From Geotrypetes seraphini (lineage: Eukaryota > Chordata > Amphibia > Gymnophiona > Dermophiidae), in contig NC_047095.1 of NCBI RefSeq assembly GCF_902459505.1, forward strand, positions 117,863,380-117,927,379: DNA of 64,000 bases. The letters are read 5' to 3'. The translations under genes and the position numbers were made by a program. The first letter of the stretch is position 1. Each line of letters opens with the position of its first letter. The notes under the pieces were generated by a model. The model worked only from the letters and a program-made list of their open reading frames with translations. It ran no database searches and had not been told where the DNA came from. Shown in pieces: positions 31,901 through 37,900 of this stretch.

Positions 31901-34900
31901 CAAAGACTTCAGTACAGGTTAATAATATACATAATATAGAGTTAACAGGTTACAATTTACCATAGTTATACAAGTTTTTGATACAAGTTTTTATCCTAAC
32001 TCAGTACATACTAGGGATCTGATATCAATATACATAATATACAGTTTGTAGGTTAAATTTACCATAGTTATGTAATCCTGCATTGCCCCAGGTGTAAAAT
32101 AAGCACCTGTATATGATAAACCACTTTGAAAGATCATAAACTGAAGCTGAACCCAGACAAATTCATCCTCCTCGAAAATAACAAAGTCCCAGCCATAACC
32201 AATATAGAAATTAACTCAATCAATTACCCCATTCAGCCCACCCGAAAACTACTAGGAATGACGATAGATGCTGCACCATGCAACCACAAATCAAAAAAAC
32301 CAATACAGAAATCATTTGCAGTTATGAGAAACTTAAGACAAGTTCGAAAATTCTTCGATAGAACACAATTCTGGCTCGTAGTACAATCCCTAGTCTTAGG
32401 TCTCTTAGACTATTGCAACATTCTCTACCTCCCCTGCCAAGAAACAATGAAAAAACAACTACAAACGATCCAAAACACAGCACTGAGACTTATCTATTCA
32501 TTGAGGAAACACGACCACATCACGGAGGCCTACCTCGACTCACACTGGCTTCCAATTCCGGCAAGAATACTATTCAAATTCTACCGTCTACTATTTAAAA
32601 CCATAAACCGCCTCATCCAAACTACATCAACTAGACACAGGAAAAACCCACACTCCATTCACACACCCTCCTATCAAAGAAGTCAAACGGAAAAAACTAT
32701 ATGATGGCCTCCTAGCCACCCAAGCAGCAAAACTCGACAACCAAATCTCCAATCTACTAATTATGACCCCCAGACTACAAAACATTCAGAAAAGAAATAA
32801 AGACGCTACTTTTCAAGAAATTCCTGCAAACGACTTAATACCGCTAGCTCCTTCCCACTTCCCAGTACAACTCCCCAATACCTTCCCGATTCTCCAAAGC
32901 AACCTTTTCTACTCTTGATCTACTCTAGAAATTACCAGATATCTTCTTTTTGTAATATGTTTTTTGTAATTCTTTTGTAATCCGCCTTGAACCGCAAGGC
33001 AATGGCAGAATAGAAATCTCTAATGTAATGTGATGTAACCTCAAAAAAAGCAGTATACACGTCCCGTTCCCTTTCCCTTCTTCCTGTCTTCCTGTGGACA
33101 GAGAATCGGGACAAAAATCGATTAATTGATTGAGTTCCATTGATTGATTAATTTCACTTCATTAACCGTATCGCGACAAAGAATTCACTTAGGCCTGGAT
33201 TCTGAAAGCGGCACCGGCAGGCACTTGGAAAAAAAAAAAAAAAAAAAACAGCGCCGGACGCTTCTCTCTGATTATAGCGTCATTTTCAGAATTGCAGCCC
33301 GGGTCGAAGGTCGGCACTGGAAATCTAGGCCAGGGTTTTACAGGCCTACATTTCTGGCACCTACCCTTGACGTAGAATCATGCTTGGCGGCGCCGAATGT
33401 CGACCCTGCCCACAACCATGCCTCTTTTGACGTTCGGCAGTTGCTAAGCATCCGCACGGATGCAATTCTGGTGCCGTGTTTTATAGGCGCCTACTTTTAC
33501 TTCTTTTAATTGGTCAATTACCACACCATTAATAGCCAATTAAAACAATTAACTTAGGTGAGAATCTGGGCCCTATTGCCTTTATCAACAGAAGCAAAGC
33601 GATTTACAGCAGAAAATGATTAATATAATCAAAACATTACAAAAAAATCATATGCAAAATTGAAAGTTAGAATTTCCCTAGTTTATAAATGAAGATTGTT
33701 TAAGTCTCATAAGAACATAAGAACACAAGAATTGCCGCTGCTGGGTCAGACCAGTGGGGTCCATCGTGCCAGCAGTCCGCTTATTTCTAGGTTAAGCAGC
33801 ATAAAATTTGTTTTACTCTTTTGGGATCTTGCCAGTGACTTGGCTTGGCCACTGTTGAAAACAGGGTGCTGGGCTTGATGGACCTTCACTCTGTCCCAGA
33901 ACGGCAACTCTTATATTCTTATGTGAGCCAAGAATAGGACAATCAAGCCATTGTGACATCACTGCTGAGGTCGGCTCTTAGGCATTGGTGGAATGAGGCA
34001 TTATGACATCACAATCTCAGCTCTGGAATGTTGCTACTCTTCGGGTTTCTGCCAGGTACTTGGGACCTGGGATGGCCACTGTTGGAAGCAGGATACTGGG
34101 CTCGATGAACCTTCGCTCTGTCCCAGTAGGGCAGCTCTTATGTTCTTATGTGAGCCAAGTATAGGCCAATCAAGCCATTGTGACCTCACTGCTGAGGTTG
34201 GCTCTTAGGCATTGGTGGAATGAGGCATTATGACATCACAATCTCAGCTCTGGAATGTTGCTACTCTTTGGGTTTCTGCCAGGTACTTGGGACCTGGGTT
34301 GGCCACTGTTGAAACAGGATACTGGGCTTGATAGACCTTCGCTTTGTCCCAGTATGACAGCTCTTATGTTCTTATGCTCCACAGCCAATCCCAATTCCAC
34401 AAGCACTATATTAATTATTGCTGATGATTCCGATGACAATTCCGATGACAATTCCGATGACGATTCCGATGACAATTCCGATGACTCTATGATAATCATA
34501 TTGGGCGCAGATGATGACAGCGTGCCCGACAGGGACTGTGGTCCCAACTCTGACAGTGCGGCTCAGCAGGGCTGCAACTCCACATCTGGAAGCAAAGGTA
34601 CAGGGCAGACCCATGGGAGAAAAAGAGAACAGGCCTATCTGAGGCTATTTTAAAAGCGGCTAAAAAAAAAACTAACAAAAAAACACCTAGATACTCAGTG
34701 CCAGTCACCAGATATGGCCCAGCATTGAATTTCCAGGTTCGCCTACCTCCTGCGGACTGAATATGGGACCCTAAGGGCCAGGTTCTAATAATGGCGCCTT
34801 ACATTAAGTTGCGTTAGGAGCCTTAATGCCGCCTAACTTAATTGTTTTAACTGGTTCAATTAGCGCAGTAATTGCACCAATTAAAATACTGTTTTTCAAA

Positions 34901-37900
34901 AATGGAGGCCCCTCAGGGCGCTTCCAAAACCTGCTCCGTTTTTCCATCTAAGGAGGCGCCTTATGGTACCTATGAGCCCCCGCGGGTGTGGTTCGCGCCA
35001 GAAGCGGCCTTACGTGGTCTTAGGTGCCTCTGTAGATGCGATTCCCATGAAAGGAAGGTACCAGACATGTAGGCCTTTAAAGACCTGGCCTACACTTGCA
35101 GCACGTATCTTTCACATAGCCGCGATTCCGGAAACGGTGACATTGCGTGACTGGCACGTGAACGGCGCTGTGTTTGGAGGTGCCACCGAACAATGGTGCT
35201 GTTTGCAGAACCCGGCCTTCGGCGCTCAACACGCTTTCATTAAAAGGCTTCTTAATGTGAAATGGGTTCGCTATACACTTTCCCCTCCCCATTCGCGGTT
35301 TCGGCACTCGCAATTTCATATAATGGCAATTTTTTTGGGGGGGGAGGGGGACCCCCCCCCCACATAATTTTGCCTTCCCCCCAGCATCCCAGCTTTACCT
35401 GGTGGTCTAGCGGGCTTTCGGGGCAGAAGCGAACTTCCTACGCTCCTGCCTGTGTAGATCGCCAATAGGAATTGGCTGCCATGAGCTCCCGTCGTAATTT
35501 CAACTTACATTTGTAATCTGGTAATCATATGGTTAAACGCTGCTGAGGATCCCTGGTGCCCCCCGATTTTCACTCAACTAATGCTAAGCCTAGGGTCACC
35601 AGGCGTCTGGATTTCCCCGGTCATGCCCTCCTTTTGAGAACATGTCCTGGGGTCCGGACAGCTTTTCAAAACCCAGCATTTTGTCCAAGTTTTGAAAAGA
35701 AATCACATCAGAAGGGGGCATCCACGCAGGCGCGAATGCAACGCGGTGATGCCTTTCTGCCCAATGAACAGGCAGCAGGGGTGGGGCTGATGGCGGAGAT
35801 GGGACGTAACAAGGTGGGGATGGGTAGAACTGGGAGGTCCTGGGGACAGGTCTAGGGGTTCACTACTGGAAATGAATGGTAACCAGTCCCTTATCCACAG
35901 AAAGTCATCCAACAACACGGACTGGAATATACTTGGTCATGGAATGAAGCCCTCAGTAACCTGTGATTGCTTAAGAATTAGAACAGCAACCTAATACAGG
36001 TAGGTACTTTATCATTCATTGGGCTTCAAACCGTATTTTTTTTAAAATCAGCTGTGCTCAAACTATCGGCCCGACGGGACCCGTTTCGCCACTCTGGCTT
36101 CTTCTGGGGTCAATGTAGTCGAGCGCTCACAGCATAACCTGACTTTACAGATCAAAAATATGGCGTCGGCCGAGCACAGCTGAGAAGCGACTCGTAAAAG
36201 AAAGATAAGTGTCGCTTTAAATGAGTTTGCATATATATCAATAGCAAACCTATAAATTATAAATTTTAAAAGCATTGAAAAATATTTTAAAAAATACGGT
36301 TTGAAGCCCAATGAATGATAAAGTACCTACCTGTATTAGGTTGCTGTTCTAATTCTTAAGCAATCACAGGTTACTGAGGGCTTCATTCCATGACCAAGTA
36401 TATTCCAGTCCGTGTTGTTGGATGACAGGTCTAGGGGTCCACATTTTACTGACATCAAATCTGGTAAACCTAGCTAAGCCATTCTAAATGTGCCCTTGCC
36501 TCTTCGCAGGTCCAGTAAAAACCCAACCCTCTGGCATCAAAGGATCGTCCCCTGTCAAAAAAGGTGAGCACTGTCACAGAAGCATCAGAGTGCCCTATAG
36601 GGCAGTTTTTGAAAACAAGAGAGACCTGTCCTTCTGTGTTGACAACCTAGAATCAGTGTGTCTGTGCGTGTGGCAACTTGTCCTCTCCTGAGGCTGGAAT
36701 CAGAGTGTGTCTGTCTGTCTGTCTGACGACTTGTCCTCTCCTGAGGCTGGAATCAGAGTGTGTCTGTCTGTCTGTCTGATGACTTGTCCTCTCTTGAGGC
36801 TGGAATCAGAGTGTGTGTGTTTTCTCAGGGTGTGCGTGGCCACTTATTAATCCAATACTTAAGAGCAGGACATGGAAGGGAGAAAATCTCCCTTACTAAT
36901 GCTGCTATTATACCAATGGACAGCAGGGGGCGCTGGTTCATTGAGGTGGCAGTTAGGCTATCCTCTAAGTGGCGCTAACCTGCAGAACAGGTTCTGACTG
37001 AGTCAGAGAGTTGGGACTCAGGCAGGGAGGAGTAGATCTGTTTCAGAGTAGCGTCAGAGAGGTCCCTAAAAGAAAGGTCTCCAGAAGGAGGAAGTTTTCC
37101 TAAGTATGGGAAGAAGCAAGGCTTTGGGAAGCAGTGCCGCCCCGTAAATGTATGAGAGAGACCTGCAAGGTGAAAGCTGAATATATACTGTATGCATATA
37201 TATATATATTGGAGACTATGTTGGAGTGATTGCTGCCTGGTGTGGGTGGAGAAGAGACTCCGGGGAGGAGAGAGAAGAATTAAGAGTTTATGGTGTCATC
37301 CCTGAGCCTGTGCGGTAAACAGGTCAGGTCTGTGAACAAATAAAAGTTTCCTTTCCGCCTTACCAGTCAAAAATGACAAAGACTAGGGGGCACTCGATGA
37401 AGTTACAGGGAAATAATTTTAAAACCAATAGGATGACAATTTTTTTTCCACTCAGAGAATAGTTAAGCTCTGGAACGCATTGACAGAGGTTGTGGTAAGA
37501 GCGGATGGCGTAGCTGGTTTTAAGAAAGGTTTGGACAAGTTCCTGGAGGAAAAGGCCATCGTCTGTTATTAAGAAAGACATGGGGGAAGCCACTGCTTGC
37601 CCTGGATCGATAGCATGGAATGTTGCTACTCCTTGGATTTTGGCCAGGTTCTAGTGGCCTGGATTAGCCACCGTGAGAACAGACTACTGGGCTTTATGGG
37701 CCATTGGTCTAACCCAGTAAGGCTATTCTTATGTTTGTATATTCTTACTGTGTGTATGTGTGTAGTGGTGCATACAGAGTCCTGGAAAACCCAGCCAGGT
37801 CTATTACAGCGGTTTACATGTATTAATGCATCATAAACATTACAACAATCTGAAAGAGAAAAGTGATTTGGACCCACTGCTCCCTTTGAGCTGAGAAGTC

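Larger units (their letters stand above)
35591..36472. mobile_element. hAT element (TAGGGTCACC) split by a Penelope-like insertion
   Basis: Ends TAGGGTCACCAGGCG and 'tctggtaaaccta', with a perfect 8-bp duplication GCTAAGCC (35583-35590, 36473-36480). The interior family hairpin 'cttttcaaaacccagc'/'gttttgaaaag' is present. The insertion at 35864-36423 separates the last ~50 bp. Confidence 0.85.

Noticed and set aside
36860-37350. Solo LTR
   Set aside because: A polyadenylation-like phrase is present, but there are no paired termini or target duplication, so left unassigned.
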